Part shown: positions 46,091 to 61,200 of the stretch, piece by piece
Layout of the letters: each line of letters starts with the position of its first letter
How positions within the stretch are numbered: position 1 is the first letter of the stretch
Source of the DNA: Helopsaltes ochotensis
Taxonomy: Eukaryota; Chordata; Aves; Passeriformes; Locustellidae
Direction: 5' to 3'
Assembly (NCBI GenBank): GCA_013400155.1
Contig: VXBM01000212.1
Coordinates: 521,597 to 585,596 of the forward strand
Length of the DNA: 64,000 nt
Notes under the pieces: model-generated
Told to the model about the DNA's origin: nothing
Database searches by the model: none
What the model saw: the letters and a program-made list of their open reading frames with translations, nothing else
Position numbers and translations under genes: made by a program

Positions 46091-47935
46091 CACAACAGAT
46101 AATAATGATTGATACCTGTCTCCATGTAAGTATCATCTTGCAAATGGGATTTAACAGGTCACATTCTTAGGCAGTTGCTTGCTTTTACTATCTAATCAAG
46201 AAAAACTGCACAATTCATTCCTCCAGATATGTTAAAACAAAACTTCCAGCTGACTCGTAAAGCTAAAGATATTCCCTTCAACTGGATTTTTAAGACAAGG
46301 ATAAAATTGTACCTTTTAAAATACTGCATATACATATATATATAAGATTTATATATAAAGGTCATATATGTAAAGATGTAATATGCATCTGTATAAAGAT
46401 TGTATGCATTCATAAATGTATAAATCTTTTTGAAATTCTTATTACTCAAGGGGAATGGTAGTAAGTGCAATAAATATTGCAATGGTTGTCCTGGATCAAA
46501 CTGATGCTTAAAACCTTATGCATCATATGCAGACTGAAATCTGCATTATTTATCGACCACAATACATTACATGATATAAGGAAGAGATACATAGAACTCA
46601 GATGTTTGAAGCGCTGAGGAGCCAGAATTGCTTAAATTTTTATTTGTAAGTGTGAAGGATTATTATTAATTGCTGTTCAGATGAGTACAGTTGATTGTGG
46701 GGGACTCTTCACAAAAAACTTGCACTGCCTCCAAAATTAACATTGTCTATAAACAGTTTTTTCTAAGTGTTTTGCTCTGATATAAAATAGACTGTAGATT
46801 ATCTTCAGCTATAAATGTGTTGAAGTGCTACTAATGGCTTATACACAGAGAAATAACAAACACTTTGTAAACCCCAATATAATTTCCAGTATCTTTGAAT
46901 AAAGTACCACGTAAACCTCTTAGGGCATAATCTAAGCAAAGATTTTCCCACCTGCCCTGAAAAGAATGCAACATAGCCTGTTTTTCCTTTTTCCTGAAAC
47001 AGTACATTGTACTTTCCTAAGTTGTTTGCAAGTCTGGAGAGAGGTGAGCTTAGACTGGGGTACAGCTCCAATTATTCTGCAAAAAAGTAATTTTGTATCT
47101 TTCACCATTTATCTGTACCTTTCACAAAATGTGAATTATGGTTTTGAAAAATTCAATTTGCAGCCATCTTCTGCAAATAATGGGAACCATCTGGACTGAT
47201 TGGTATGGAAATCAAAATTAATTGATCCTGCCATTTTTGAACCTTTTACAGAACATGAAAATAGACAATATTATGCTTCCAAGAGCTTATAAAACTGTAC
47301 TTCAAATTACTCAAATATTAAAAATATTTGGATCCTATTTTCACAGTTAAAAGATCTAGCTTCACAAAGTGCAAGGAAATCATGTTTTCTAATTCACGGA
47401 ATCTGCTGGCAGAGTGTGAACAAATAAATCTAGAAGCAGGTCAAAATAAACTTACAATACATTTCTTTTCTCTCCATATACTTTCTCTCCAGGTTTCTTC
47501 CTCTCTATCTCCTTCTTAGCCTAGATCTCTTTTTTCCCAGTCAACAGCTCTTCACTGAAGAGAAGATAGCATTGCTGACCCTACACAGAAATTTTCTGAT
47601 GGTGAGAGATTGCATCCAAAGGCATCATTATGCCTGTGAAAATCACAATGCAGTTTTAGGGCTGCAAATTTCTCTCTCCTTCGGGAAATAACCACCCTAT
47701 ATAGCCTAGTCTGGGAAAGGACAGCACATCTTATCTTTGCTCTGACTGAGCTTCATCATATCAATACAAGAATCAAAATGAATCAAAGAGTACAAGTTCT
47801 AGAAAATAAATATATTTAATCTGGTACAATATATACAGAAAGAGAAAGTTTATGGTTGAATAACAGTTCCTATTATGCTGTTAAGAGACAGTACTAATGA
47901 GTAAAGTTACAGATTTCTTAACCCCCTGAAAAACA
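46091..47935. other. Noncoding, no supported gene
   Basis: Nothing beyond the TA tract. Short frames at 46805-47199 on both strands overlap one another and lack support. Confidence 0.4.
46325..46375. repeat. (TA)-rich low-complexity tract
   Basis: Irregular tatata and catata words. Nothing else of note. Confidence 0.8.
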
Positions 47936-48005
47936 GAATCATAGAATGATTTGGGTTGGAAGGGACTTCAAAGATGATCTAGTTCCAGTCCCCAGTGATC
48001 ATTCT
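47936..48005 (-). mobile_element. CR1 LINE 3' terminal fragment
   Basis: Antisense 3' tip of CR1: agaatcatagaatgattt, gggttggaagggacttcaaa, gatctagttccag. It is well preserved but only about 70 bp can be assigned, so it is heavily 5'-truncated. Confidence 0.92.
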
Positions 48006-51000
48006 TTTCAAACTCTTGACCCTTGCCTAGCAATAGCTCATCAACATTGTTTTGTGTAATTCAAACACCTCAATTTTTACTACTGAATGATATTAAGGGG
48101 ACAAGTGTTTGTCCAATAAAAACAGCATTTTATGTTCTTCTACTAGATGATCATGTATGTAAGAAAACAATCTTCTTTCCTAAATAGTCTGTATTTTCAA
48201 GGAAGTAAATCGTAACAGAAATGCTAGGCTATCTGCTCTGGAGAAACTAGGAATTCACTGCTTTGAGATTGTTTGATACACTAAACATAATTTCTCTTTG
48301 ATAATTAAGCATGCACTGGTGTTAATCCAAAAACCTTCAAGTATAGACTTAATATGAGAAACTAAAAAAACTAATATTTCCTCATGCCTCTTCACCTCAT
48401 GAAGAATGGCATTTAGGTGAATGTCCCTGGCCAGAATGGGCCAAATTAATATGTATTTATGACTGTCAGCTCATTGATGTAAGGAGTATCTGAAATCCAG
48501 GCAGGGTATTGTCATCTCTTGCTGCAATCATTTTTTTCTCATTTTAACCAGTTAGTAATTTCAAAGATATCTGGTTGCACTAACCTGCCCCTTCCCCCAG
48601 CCAAAAAAAAAAAAAAAAAAAAAAGAGAGACGTTATTTTTTTAATGTTTTTCCTGCACGTATGTGACTTGCATCTTTCTTTGGCATTGCTTATAAGAACT
48701 CCTGGTTATTTTATTAGCTTGCTATGATAGTACGAAAGTCCATTTATCAGTAAACTGCAGAATGGGGGAAAAACATTGCACATAAATGAGAGAATACATA
48801 ACCATGAAAAGTTAATGGTCCTCACAGGCTGAACAAGAAATCTTGACTTGTAAAAGCAGAAATGTATGGAGATCTAAAACTCTTTCAGGAAGTCCAGATG
48901 AAGAATCCAGATTACTGACCTTTCTGAAAATGCAGAAATATTTTTGAAGAATTTATAATTTCAAATACTAACATGCTTTTGAAGGATTTAGGTGGAATCA
49001 ATGACTTTAAAGAAAAGATTTAATAACTTGTAGTTAATCAAGAAGAAAAAGATATACATTTTCTAACAGAGGAAGGACTGAAAAGCCTTCAGTTAAAGAT
49101 TTATGTTTTCTATATCTCCACACCAGACATCTCTATGGGGAAATATACCTCAAACATTTGGTCAAAGCTTGCGCAGGATTTTCAGCTCACATATGGGATC
49201 TCACTGAAGGTAATCAGATTTCATGTTTGAATGGCAGGCTGAGGGATCTCCCCCTAAAACAGTAGAGTTGGATTTCTTTAAAACAAGAGATGGGAGAAAG
49301 GCATAATTTCTGAAAACTAAGATACATCTGGGAAGAAAAGAATGAGGACTGAGATACATTGTAATATTTGCCACTCTAAAACAGAAATAAAGACATGCTA
49401 TATTTATATTGAACTTTGAAAGAAATTATTCAGTCAAAATCAGCCCTATTGGAAAAATCATACTAGATTTGCAACTAAAAGGATGCAGATTTGGGTCTCC
49501 AACTCTGACTACCCAGTATGTTTATAGGATGGCCTGTCAGGTTTTCTGAACTGGTTGCAGTGACAGTGGAGTGCCTTATAGCTACAGCTATGCCTTAATT
49601 TCTGAAAATTATTAACTGAATAAAATCTTAGGATAATGTGTCTTAATGAATAAGGAATATAGAAAATACCTCAGTGAGAAGCCATTTTTGAATTATTAAG
49701 TCAAACTCGGCAGAAAATATCCACCAAATAATATATTCTTTTTTCCCAGCTGGTGAAGAAAAAAAAGTGTGCATGTAAAAGCCTAGTCTGAACCAAGCTA
49801 AGATAATTCTTAAAATCCTACTATGGAAGAGTAATCTGTGAGGGATTTCACTTTAGTGTCTCTTCTGGATATCTGTAGCATATAAATAAGTAACTTCTTC
49901 TTCTGGTAGTTTTCAAGATTAGACACCATTGAAGTAACTTCAGCTCTTTTTCTTTGAGGTCAACAGAAGACCAGAGTAATGATTTAAACCTCCCTGGCTG
50001 GAGGAAAAACAAAATGGTTTTAAATAAATTTGCACCCAGGTTTTGCGCTGTTCTCTGATTTAATGTCTTTGTGTGTATCTAATCTAGCCCAGAGTATCTC
50101 TTTGTTCTCCAAAGAGCACCACCTCATGATGTTCCATTAAACTCCCCAATTTTAAGCTATGTCACCATTTCAACGACCAATTATCTGACGAAGAAAAGTC
50201 AAAATGGGGATAAGACTGTTATTGTTAGAAAGACAAACACAGGAAACTCAGGACATATAAAAGTCCTGGAGTTCCAGCACTGGTCTTCATCTACATTTCA
50301 GTGATGGTCATTTAATGCATATTCTTGCAAATGGATGGGTATAAGAATAATTGGCAGAATACACTGGAATAAACCCTGTGCTTTGGATAGCAATTAGGTG
50401 CTACTTGATCTTTATCTAAATAAAAAAGGAGGAAAATGTCTAAAATGTAGATCATAATCAAATAACTAATTTGCAATATAGTAATAATGAAAGAAAGAGG
50501 TTTGGTAGTGTGACTTTAGGGTTTTATTCCCATCCTGATTAAGATGATGTTAAAATTATACAATGAGTGATGAGTATTATAATAAATACAATTTAACTAT
50601 CTCAAAGTTAAATTTGTAAAAAATCTTTTACACCTTCCCTCCAGCCTAAATATTTACTAAAATTCAGAAGTTTCTCTTGTGCACTATTCTGAAGAGAAAG
50701 AAGGGAAATAGTGCCACTCTATAGTAATTAGTGACCTAGAACTCTCTTGACTGGGAAACTGTCCTTATTTGTGAAAATCACAAGGTCATTTATATGTTAT
50801 TAGTTTTCAATATCATTTATGTCCATCTCTATCAGTAAACCTGAATTCTCAACAAACTTTAAAACAACAACAAAAAAAAACTAATCCCAAACTTATTAAG
50901 TTATCCCTTCCAGAAAGCTGACAACCTAGATAATGCATAACCAATTTCTGTCACCTAGCACAACTCACTTTTTTCATTTTTTCACAGATTTATGATGCTT

Positions 51001-54000
51001 TAAGTTCTTCTCCAAGCAAAGCTTAGAAGCCCCTGATTTGATAAGAGGTTTTGAACAATATTTTCCTAACTTTTGACAAGATAGCTCAGGGCTAGATCCA
51101 ATAAAAATGCATTATGTTTCTTCGTTGTGAAGCTCTGAAAAATTGATTTTTATATTGGATTGGACCATTAGCTTGTTAAAGAAACTTAACTTGATAACAA
51201 CACCCTTTATCCCCTTAGGTGCCATCATTTCATGTTAGGAGGGCTGAAACAGGGCAGCATATATAAAGAGTATTATCTAGCCTTGTGGGGTCAGGGAGTT
51301 ATCTTGCAGCACAGCCTGAGTCACAGGGCTGAGCACTGGAATGAGAAAGCAGGGCAGACGGTTCCTCAGGGGACAGGAGAGAAGGAAAGAAATCTTTTCC
51401 ACTCTAGGATATAAAGTTATAGCAGAGCTCTTCAGCAGCCACTTAGCAAGGCTAATATTCTCATTTCCCTATTTATAAAGCCACATTTCTTTCATTATTT
51501 TCCATTGCCAAGGATACATAAAATAAATATAGATAGGGATGAACTTGTCTAATGCAGCTCACTGCATTCCTCTCTTTGGTTTGGTAGTCAATATTTGTTA
51601 TAGCTCTCTGCTCAGACCACTTGAGTACTCTTAATCTACTTGAAAAGGCTTGTTTGCTTTATGTTATGCTGAGATCACAATTTCATAGAACACTGTTCCT
51701 GGCCCAGCCTTCTCATAAATAATATAGTTTTAAATCCATAAATATGCTCTCAAGACTTATCTACTCATCATCCAGATTGATTTGTTTTAATATAATTCCT
51801 CAATACCTAATTTCTTGAAATCTGATTCCCTTGAAATGCACATGGTAAGGAAAGAGTAATGATAAGAAACGGTAGACGGACTCATATATTTGGTGATGTA
51901 AATTCAAAAGTAATAAGAGGATGATTGATTCATTTTTACTTTATAAATAATTTTGAGATCAATTTTCTAATCAGTGTTCAATACACTTATTATCCACAAG
52001 GTATTTCTACTGTGAAAAATCACTTAGGAGTGGAGTAGCCCCTTGAATTGAAGACTTCATGGCTCAGTGAGATGTGAAGAGAGATGGCTGCTTTTTTTCT
52101 CTCTCTGAGTAGTCTGGCAAATGCAAATAAAGATGGAAAATGCACTTCTGATAGTTAAATCCTTTCTCAGCTTTAGAAGATATGATACATTTGAGCTTTT
52201 CTGGGGAGGCAGGGAATAGACAAGGCAAAGAAGACTTGCCCTAGGCATAAACTGCATTTACATTCTTGATTTTTAGAACATTATTTTAAGATTATATATG
52301 AGGCAACAATTCTGAATTGCATATGGAAAGGTTTTTAATGTTTTCCAGTATTATAGCTAACAAATATACCACAATAAAAAAAATTTGCTTCTCCATTTTA
52401 AATATACTTTATCATGGATTTTCAAGCAAACAAGTGTGGGTAATTTCTTTGTCTTCAGTACTAGAACAACACAGCAGGCTTAATGGCAAAACATGGGAAT
52501 ATCACACTTTGGCAAATTGTCTCCTGCCTCTATTTTCTATAAAGCAGGGAAAGAAGAAAATTACTCCAGCCTGTCTGACTGCCAGGGATGCTGCAGCTTT
52601 CCTGGCTGGCTGGTCTGTTGTATACATTTCTTAAGGCAAAGACTGTCAAGCAGGAAAAGTCCAAATGAGGAAGGGCACAGACATGCTTCTTCCTCAAGCA
52701 CCTGGTTACAAGAGTATGGATTTGGGCATGGTTTGCCTTGCAAGGATGAGGAGAGCCACGAGAGCTGGATGCTAAATGAAAGTGAATACAGCTGCTGCTG
52801 TCCCTGTATAGCTTTTCTGCTGCAGCCTGAAAGCCAAGGCATTCAATGGAGAAGGGAAAAAAGAGAAAGCAACTCTTGGATACACAGATGCAAAACCTTG
52901 CAGATTTAAATGACTAAAATCAGTGGAATAATATCTGCTGTTCCAGTTTTATTCAAATCTTATCTGCCTTGCATTTACTCTATATTTTTAGTGTGCAGAG
53001 ATGTTTTACAATGTATGTAAACTGATACAGAACATGCAAGGCAGAAGTACAATGTTGTCTTTGAAGGAATTAAACTGTCATTACAGTTAATTTTAGACTC
53101 ATATGCTAAAATGAATTTATATTTTATGGTAAATTAAGAAAGGGATATTCTATTCCTTTTGAGACTAGTGGTGATCTTTCTTAAACTCATTTGCTACAGA
53201 AACGTTATTTCATGTTCAGCATAATTCTATCAGGTATACTGTATTTGTGTATAATAGCTTGGAGAGTGTGAGAAAACAATCTTTATTATCATGAATCTTT
53301 AGTAAATTACGTTTATCCCTGCTCTCAGAGCTACATGGATCTTGCCTGCCCTCAGCTGGATTTATGAAGGGTTCATTGAAAACTGGTGGTGAGAAAAATA
53401 TTTGAAAACCAATAATAAATCATGTTGTATAAGAAATAATCTTTTCAGTCTCACCAATGGCATTCTGTTATAGCTAACAGAACAAAGTCCTTTGGGGAAT
53501 TTCTGAAGCTAAAAAACAAAATATTTGACTAAATAACTCAGTAAAAGAATAGGCTTTCTGGTCCTAACTGTGCATAGGACAAAAAGAAAACATTTATTTC
53601 CACTGAATCAAATACCATCTATTTTGCTGTCTTCTGGATATATGATGTTTCCTCAGTCCCTAAAAAGGAAAATCTCTATAGAAATAACAGAGCACTTTTT
53701 GAAGCAGCAGTGGTCAGAACTGTTCTACTGAAAAATATATTCACTGGGTAACATTCAGAAAAGCAATCAAAGACTATATGTTCTTCTGTGTTAAATATGT
53801 TTCTCAAAAGATCTGAGAATAAAAAGACAAAAAGCCCAGCTAAACTGTTGCAATAATTGCCTATTTTGTAATAAAAAATACCAGTTGCCAAGAAGGTCAA
53901 ACTGTTACTTAAAAATTAAGGAGTCCACCTTGTACTCCTTGTATTTTCTCTCCTTCCCACATCTCCTTTCCTTATTATCCTATGAAAAAGTCATGCATTG

Positions 54001-55105
54001 ATGAAGAGGGCAATTAGGAGAGAAAAACCGCAAATAAATCCAAAGCCCATTATAAGTTTCATCAAATCCTTGTAGATTATTCACTTTCCCCTTCCATTAC
54101 TGGGTATGTTTCTGACATCATTTTCCAAATTATGTAAAAGATGTATTGTTATTCCTCTTACAGTCTTCCCCTGATGTTTTCTAGTCAAATAAAATACTTC
54201 ATGATACAGAGAACTGATCTCAGATCTTTTGAGATCCTATGTCTCTGAAAACCTTTTCAGTGATATTGGATTTATTTATCTTGTTAAAGGTGTCACCAAA
54301 GGTTAGGCTGCTATATGAAAAAAATAGGTAAACTATGAAAACCATAATTTTGTTGGTGAATTAATAATGCCACTGTCTCTTCCCTTTTTCTTCCTCTCGT
54401 GCCCATCTGAGATGAGACACAATGATACCCTCATATACCAATTTTTCCCATCCAATATTTGGAAACAATCCTTTTCTGTAACTTAGGCATCAATACCTGC
54501 TCACTTGCAAAACTCTCATGATATTTCATCACTACAGCTCCCCACAGTTCCCCAGAACATGTATGGTGGATTGATCACGTCACATAAAGGCAAGACCACC
54601 TAAGGACTCCTTAGGTCCCTCAAAAAGGCATTATGTCGGATGAAATAAAAGGAAAGAAAATCAGATGCTGATAAAGTCTTGGTCACATCTTAATTTATCT
54701 CATAATACACACTTGGAATAAAGGAACAAAAAGAGCAGTGGAATATAATGAAGAACTACCATATACAGGATGTCAGCACCCTTCCTTATTTCACCATGTG
54801 TTGGGGTCATGAGGAATATTTTTATCCTATTAAGTTACAATAAAGTTTTTTCTTATCTTTCCAGTTTTGCTGTCATCAGGATTCCAACAGAACCATGGAT
54901 GAATCAGAGTTGCTTTTAATTTTTTCTGCCTTCCTACAAAGGCAAGATGAAGATCTTTTTCTTTCTGCTTGTGTAAATTCCAGGATATCTACACTATCAA
55001 TATTATTAGCTCTTTCTCTGACATTCTGTTGAGATGTTCAGGAAAAGGTTACAAATTAGATTTCAATTATGAGAACAGTTGGTGAAACACACTAAGGAAA
55101 CCCTT
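48006..55105. other. Gene desert, 7 kb
   Basis: No coding frame, CR1 or LTR could be supported. Between about 47520 and 51230 there is not even a 60-codon frame on either strand. Overlapping frames at 52317-52909 (plus) and 52561-52842 (minus) sit in a slightly GC-richer patch but have no motif or paired splice sites. Confidence 0.5.
48603..48624. repeat. A22 homopolymer
   Basis: 22 consecutive A followed by GAGAGA. Possibly an old retrotransposon tail, but no body is recognisable upstream. Confidence 0.9.
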
Positions 55106-55245
55106 TCACAGAACCTGAGAATCACAAGGGTCAATTTGAAAGGGACCACAGCAGCTCAAGTGGTCCAACCTCCCCACTTAGGCACAGTCATCCTAGACCA
55201 CATGGCACAGAACTGTGTCCAGACAGTTTACTTTAAACAAGGAAG
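55106..55245 (-). mobile_element. CR1 LINE 3' fragment, distinct subfamily
   Basis: Antisense CR1: gaaagggaccacagcagctc, gtggtccaacctcccc, gtcatcctagaccacatggc, ctgtgtccagacagttt. The 'accacatggcacag' block separates this subfamily from the copies at 14.3 and 62.7 kb. The plus frame 55079-55318 is a by-product. Confidence 0.9.
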
Positions 55246-58200
55246 TAGCAAATATTGCTTGAGCAAATGCTTTTTCTGGTACCACGCTCTAAAAAGAAGA
55301 AGCATCCAAACTACCTGAATACACTACTATAAAAGTGGAATAAGAAGCCAGATCCAAGAAACCATCAGACCTCATTTGATTGATTCCTCTGATTTCAGCC
55401 ATAAAATTTCAAAGATAAAGAGATGGTCTTTGAAGACCAAGAGGACTTCATCAGTACAAAATCACAAACACTTGTTCCCACAAAAAAATGCTACACCATT
55501 CCTGCCACACAAAGAAATGCACGTGCAATTTTATTAGAGTGGTGTTTCCCATGACCACATGGCACTATTTAAAAGTTCCCAATGTTGTCTACATATGAAC
55601 ATTTTCAGTATTTCTTATGCCAAGAGGCACGCACAAGAACAGAATGTAGGAACAAGGACAATGTCATGCCCAGCTTTCTTCTCAGAGGTGTTGAGCTTTT
55701 ATTTTCCTTTAGGAAGACAAGAGAGATGAATGTGAAAGCGATGTAGATGAACCATTGGGTGCATGATCAGAATATGACAGCTGCACCTGTCCTCTACTGA
55801 CCGGAGGTGAACTCTACCCCATAGGTACCCAAAAGGACTCATTTTGCAGAGATCAATTGACCTTTACATGGAGAAACACAGGAATTATCACTGATTGAAA
55901 GATTTTGTGTGCAACCCCTATAGAAAACAGAGACATCTATAAACTCAGACTTTGTGAGGTTTGCCTACTCAAAACTTGCAGACATTGACAGTTACTTTTT
56001 AAATATATGTGGTCCTAGAAATGGGAAGATATACTCAGAGGTCAACAACCAACAGAGAAGGCTATTCAGTTACTCACCAAAGTCCTCAGGTACTTGGGAA
56101 AGAGGATGTTTGAAAGCAATTTTTATTTTTTAACTTTGAGACACCAAGATAAGATTCTGAATCTTCCTCATTTTCAAACATGTCTAGCATTTTTATGCTT
56201 AAAATGTTGCATTCAAGACATTTATGTGAAACTAACTGTTATTGAAATATCTGAACACTGTGATACATCTTACAGACATCTTTAAATATAAATGGAGCAG
56301 GAAGTACTTTGCTTTTGCATTGCATCATCAGCTCAAGATAGAAAGCTTCGCTTCTTAATTTGCGTGGTACTTAATTTCCTACCAAATGCAATGCCATCAT
56401 CACAGAAGCATTAAATGTTTCACAGCAAGTATTAGTGAAGCAGCTTGGATTACACTAAGTCAGTAAAAGTAAAACAATACCAACAAACCCATACAACATA
56501 TATGGCCTACAATTCCATTATTTGGGATAACTTGTTTGCTGAGTTTTGCAGAAAGCAACATCACAGGAAATAATTAAAATGCTTAAACAACAACAACAAA
56601 AAAATCCATTGCAAAGGATTGAACTTCTAGTGCTTGACCTTGTGCAAAGATTAACCCACTGGGAAACCTGTGGGAGGCACTGTTTGAGTAGTTAGTAATC
56701 TTGGGCAAGCCACTACTGGGCCTTGTACTGAGGGTGTAAGGACACCACAGATTAGCATGTAAGGCACTGTAAGGGAACCTGCTGGCATGTCCTGTGCCAG
56801 CCCCTGGCAATACTGGTATTATATCAGAGAGAGAGCATCCAATCTATCAAGAGACAATTCATGGGCTGGATATTTACACAAGATAAAAGGCACCACAGCA
56901 TAAGAGGTGGGAGGAACTCCTCTATGGCTGGCACCTGTGCAGAATGCCATGGGAAAAAAATCTATCCAGGACCTGTTTGATGCTGCATGATAACAAGGTT
57001 CCTAGCATTTGAAGGGATAGATTTACTCTCTATCAGTGTTTCTTTTTATGCTGTTTTCTTAAGATGTTACCACACCTTTCTTATAGAGATCCTGAAAGCA
57101 TCTTCTCACTGCTATCAATGCCTATACAGAACAGTTTTCTTTTGATTTTAGACATATCAAAATTATGCAATAATATAATGGATTATGCTATGTCACCCTG
57201 AGCTAAAATCTTACAATAAGACATATATATTTTTCATCATTGCAGGCTGAGAAGCATTAGGTCACTATGTGAAATTCCTGTGGCAAAGAATGCTTACAGG
57301 AAGTTCACATGGATATCTAAAATGCAGTGCAAGGGCACCGTGTCTCTATAAAAGCCCTTGCAAGGGGAGGCACAAAGCGCTGTAAGAACCAGTACCTCCT
57401 AGGAACAATCTGGCTTTGCTCACCAGAACCCCACCCTTAAATTTTCCTCAAATACCTTGCTTTCAATGATGGCTTTCTCTCCAGACGAGTGTCCACTTTA
57501 GGCCTGCTGAATTGTTTGATCCTATGTCTCCTGGCCTAGTCATCATCTTCCTGCAGCCCTCCTTCTGCCCTCCAATCCTACCACCAGCTTTTGCTTCTCT
57601 AGCCTATATCTTGTGTAGTGCTCTTCAACACCTGCAGCCCATCAGTGGCCATTTCCAAGTCAAATACCATTCTTTTAGGGTTATTGAACCTGAAGAAGTC
57701 CTAATCTTATTGCAAACAACACAGGTGTTACTCCTACAGCTTTTAAGCAGACTTTAGTACATTGGTTTTTTAGGTGATTACACTCAGTAATGGTTCTTTA
57801 ACACAAAAATGCCTATAGTAAATATACCAAAAGGAAACATTTTTCACGTCTAGCTTAGTGCCATTACATTAGTGTCCAATGAACACAAATGCATGCTATC
57901 TCAAGTATAAATTAACACTCTAATACTTTATTTAAACACATACTAGTATATTTAAACCTTCAAATAAATTAAAGAAATGCAAACCTACTCCAGTAAATGA
58001 AGGTTACTTCATATTTGAAAAGCCTTAGCAAATTAATAATAGCAAGAGTATAAAAGATGAAGAAATACTGTGGTTATATTCAGACGTAAATTTCAAAAGT
58101 TGTTTAAGTAATTGACCAGAAATGGTCAAATCACAACAGTCATATCTGATACTAGTCAGAATAACAGTGTTAATGAGAAAGATACCAGCTTTGAATGACA

Positions 58201-61200
58201 TTTTACTGCACTTATATACTCATGAAACATAATTGTATTTGACTGATTTGAAAATATTCCTTCATAGCAAGAGAGCCATAACTGATGGATGCCATGAACC
58301 ACCTCCAGTACTTGATTACTGTAGCAAGATCAAGGCTCATTAAAAGTCTGATATCATTTTCCACTCTTTTGCACTAATCCTGCAGATTTTTTTTTCTTGA
58401 CGTTCATATAATTCTGTTCAGTCACATTTGCACCAGATGCATCATAATTTGATGAGTAGTTCCAATAAATACAGTGGGAATACTACACAAAAGGAAGCAA
58501 GATTTCAGAGCTTAGTCCATGGAAAAAATTCTTTAGACTATGGTTATTATTAAACATTTCAGTAAATTAAATGTTGACCAAGAATCTACCAAAGAATAAA
58601 TGATTTTGTAAATCATTCCTCCATTCATAGTGATAGGGTAGTATTTTGGCTTTACAATGTATACCAGGCCTGCAGGACTTCCAAAGTACAAATATTTCCT
58701 CATATTTATTGTATTGTTCTCAAACCTGTATTTTATTCTTAGAATCCAGGACATGTGAGTTTTTAAACAGATTTTCTACTTTATTTGCTCACTGCATATT
58801 GATTTGAAATAGTGAGGCATAATATATCCATGCCACAGTAGCACCACACTTTTCAATAAATTACTATAATGTGACTAATGTCAGCTGCTACCAAAATTAT
58901 TTATACTGATGTTACCACACTGTGTCATGGTGTTTGTGCTTATTTTGTGTCCCACTGGACTACTTTTGCACTTCTTTCCAGTCCTTGTCCTTCATGGTAT
59001 GAGGAATAAGGAGTGTCAGTCCTTTTCTCCTTATCTTGCCTCATGTCTCCTTATTCAGGAGTTTAGTCCTGACCCTAGATATCAAATCAGATATCTAGTA
59101 GATATCACATCAGTGCAGATGGACGAGGAGGATGGAAAGGAGGAAAGACTCAAGCATTCCTATGCGGATTCACAGTCCATCAGCACCATGTGACTTTTTA
59201 CCTGAATGTATTAATTGTATCTCAATACTTTGTTATAAAATTATAGTCTATCATAATTTGAAATACCTCATTTGATGCTTTCAAAGGAACCATTCTCCAT
59301 TACATTAAAAAAAAAATACAGAGAATGTCATAAGCCTTTATAGGGAAGAATGAGTGCTGAGCAATGGACGAGAATAAGCTCTGGATGAGCTTGAAATCAG
59401 TTACTAGTAGATTCCAGGGGGAAATTTCATGTCTACAGATAATTGATGAGTAATGAAAACCACTTTGGAAAATCCATCTTGGCATATGTATTATTTCTTA
59501 AGTGTTAATTGATTATTAGAAATTTGTTTAGCCTGACATATTTTTTATCTGCCTCAGGACGAACACTGCACAGCTGGCTTTATTTGGCTGTGTGTTTTTC
59601 TTCCTTGTAAGAAAAAGTAATTTTCTCTTACAGCATGTACTCACAGTGAAAGTCACAGAGCAAAAAGAAAGAACACAGAGCTTTCTTCATTACTGAATAT
59701 CCAAGTCAAACAAACATTAATTTAAGTTCTCTCTATCTATGTCCTTTCTGTAGAGTCCACATGATGAGAAGAGAAAAAGGAAGATACATAAGAGGCCTCT
59801 TTAGGTCTCTTCTAGCTCTCATTTCCCATGATTTTTGTGTGCTGTTTTGAGATATGGTAGATGAAAGGAGAATAAGATCAAGAAGCAGTAGCAATGGCAT
59901 AAACTGAAACAGAAAAGAAGGGGCAGTCAAGAGAGGTAGAAGAGAGTTGCAGTACTAAGCTGTCATTTCAGGCTGAACCACAACAGATTTATTTAGCAAC
60001 AAAAGTTCTTATAATGGCCATTGGGAAAACAATGAATGTTTTAATAACTACAGGACTAAACCATTAAAAAATAAAGATCCCCCCTGAGAGTAAATATGCA
60101 TCAATAGTAAATTTATGTTATTTGCTTAACAGTTTAAAGTTCTATAGTTACAGATATTTAAAAATTCTTCTTCTTTAAAAAATTTGGAAGAAGGAAACAG
60201 TTCTATATGGGCCTTACCTAGGAATACATAAAAAATTTAAAATAGATTGATGATATTCCAACAAAACAGAGTAGTGGAAAAATCACTGTGTACTTCAAGT
60301 AAACACACATTATGTGCTTGGTGAGATATTCAGAATAATGAGTACATGCTGACTTGTACAAGAGGCCCACATACTTCAACTTGAATATACTTCACCCCAG
60401 CTAATGCAAACGAAGAAAAACTATCATATTTAAGCATAAAGGAAAAAAACCACCAAAAACAACAACACACTATTCTAATTCATTATGTAAACAAGAGGCA
60501 TGATTTCCCCTCACAGCAGTGCGGCCATTAATTCCAGCTAAGAAAAATTTTGACTTCCATTGGTCTGAGATGAGAATCAGCCCCAGATGACCTTTGCAGG
60601 AGGTAATACAATCTTGTTATGTAAACGCAATTTGAAATATGGATTCTGCTGCTTCCTAGACAACCGTTCAGGAACTGCACTTAGGAGTAATGCTAAGTGA
60701 AATTCTGTAGTAAATCTCAGGTCCTGTGACAGTTTTTCTCAGCTGATGCCCTTTAAAAATGGTACCATAAGAAGGTTGAAGAGGTTTTGGCACACTAAGT
60801 ATTTCTTGACATGGTAGTGTTGATATCTATATGATTTCTGTTTAAAGATGCTCTTTACTTGTATTTTTAACATTTTTTCCCTTTAACTTGTAGGTTTTGT
60901 TTTCTCTTTAATACCTGCTACTCCTTCCTACTGAATGTATCTTCTTTCCTGGCCTCCTCATGCTCTATATATTTCAGATTTTAGGGACACTAGATTTCTC
61001 AAATATTTCTGTAATAATATTTTAAGATTTAGCTGTATAAAAGGAAGATATTTTGGTGTTCCTGGTTGCTAAAATCCTTTTTGACAGACTTACATCACAT
61101 ACACAAAGCAGATTAAACTAGACAGAGGACTGAAGAGAAGGCACATACAAGCTAAACCAGGCAGATGAAAAAGGAATAATTTGAGGGACTTTCAATGTCT

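Noticed and set aside
52493..52909. 138-codon plus-strand ORF with a 93-codon antisense partner
   Set aside because: No recognisable motif, no paired splice sites, and chance expectation for this length is close to one.
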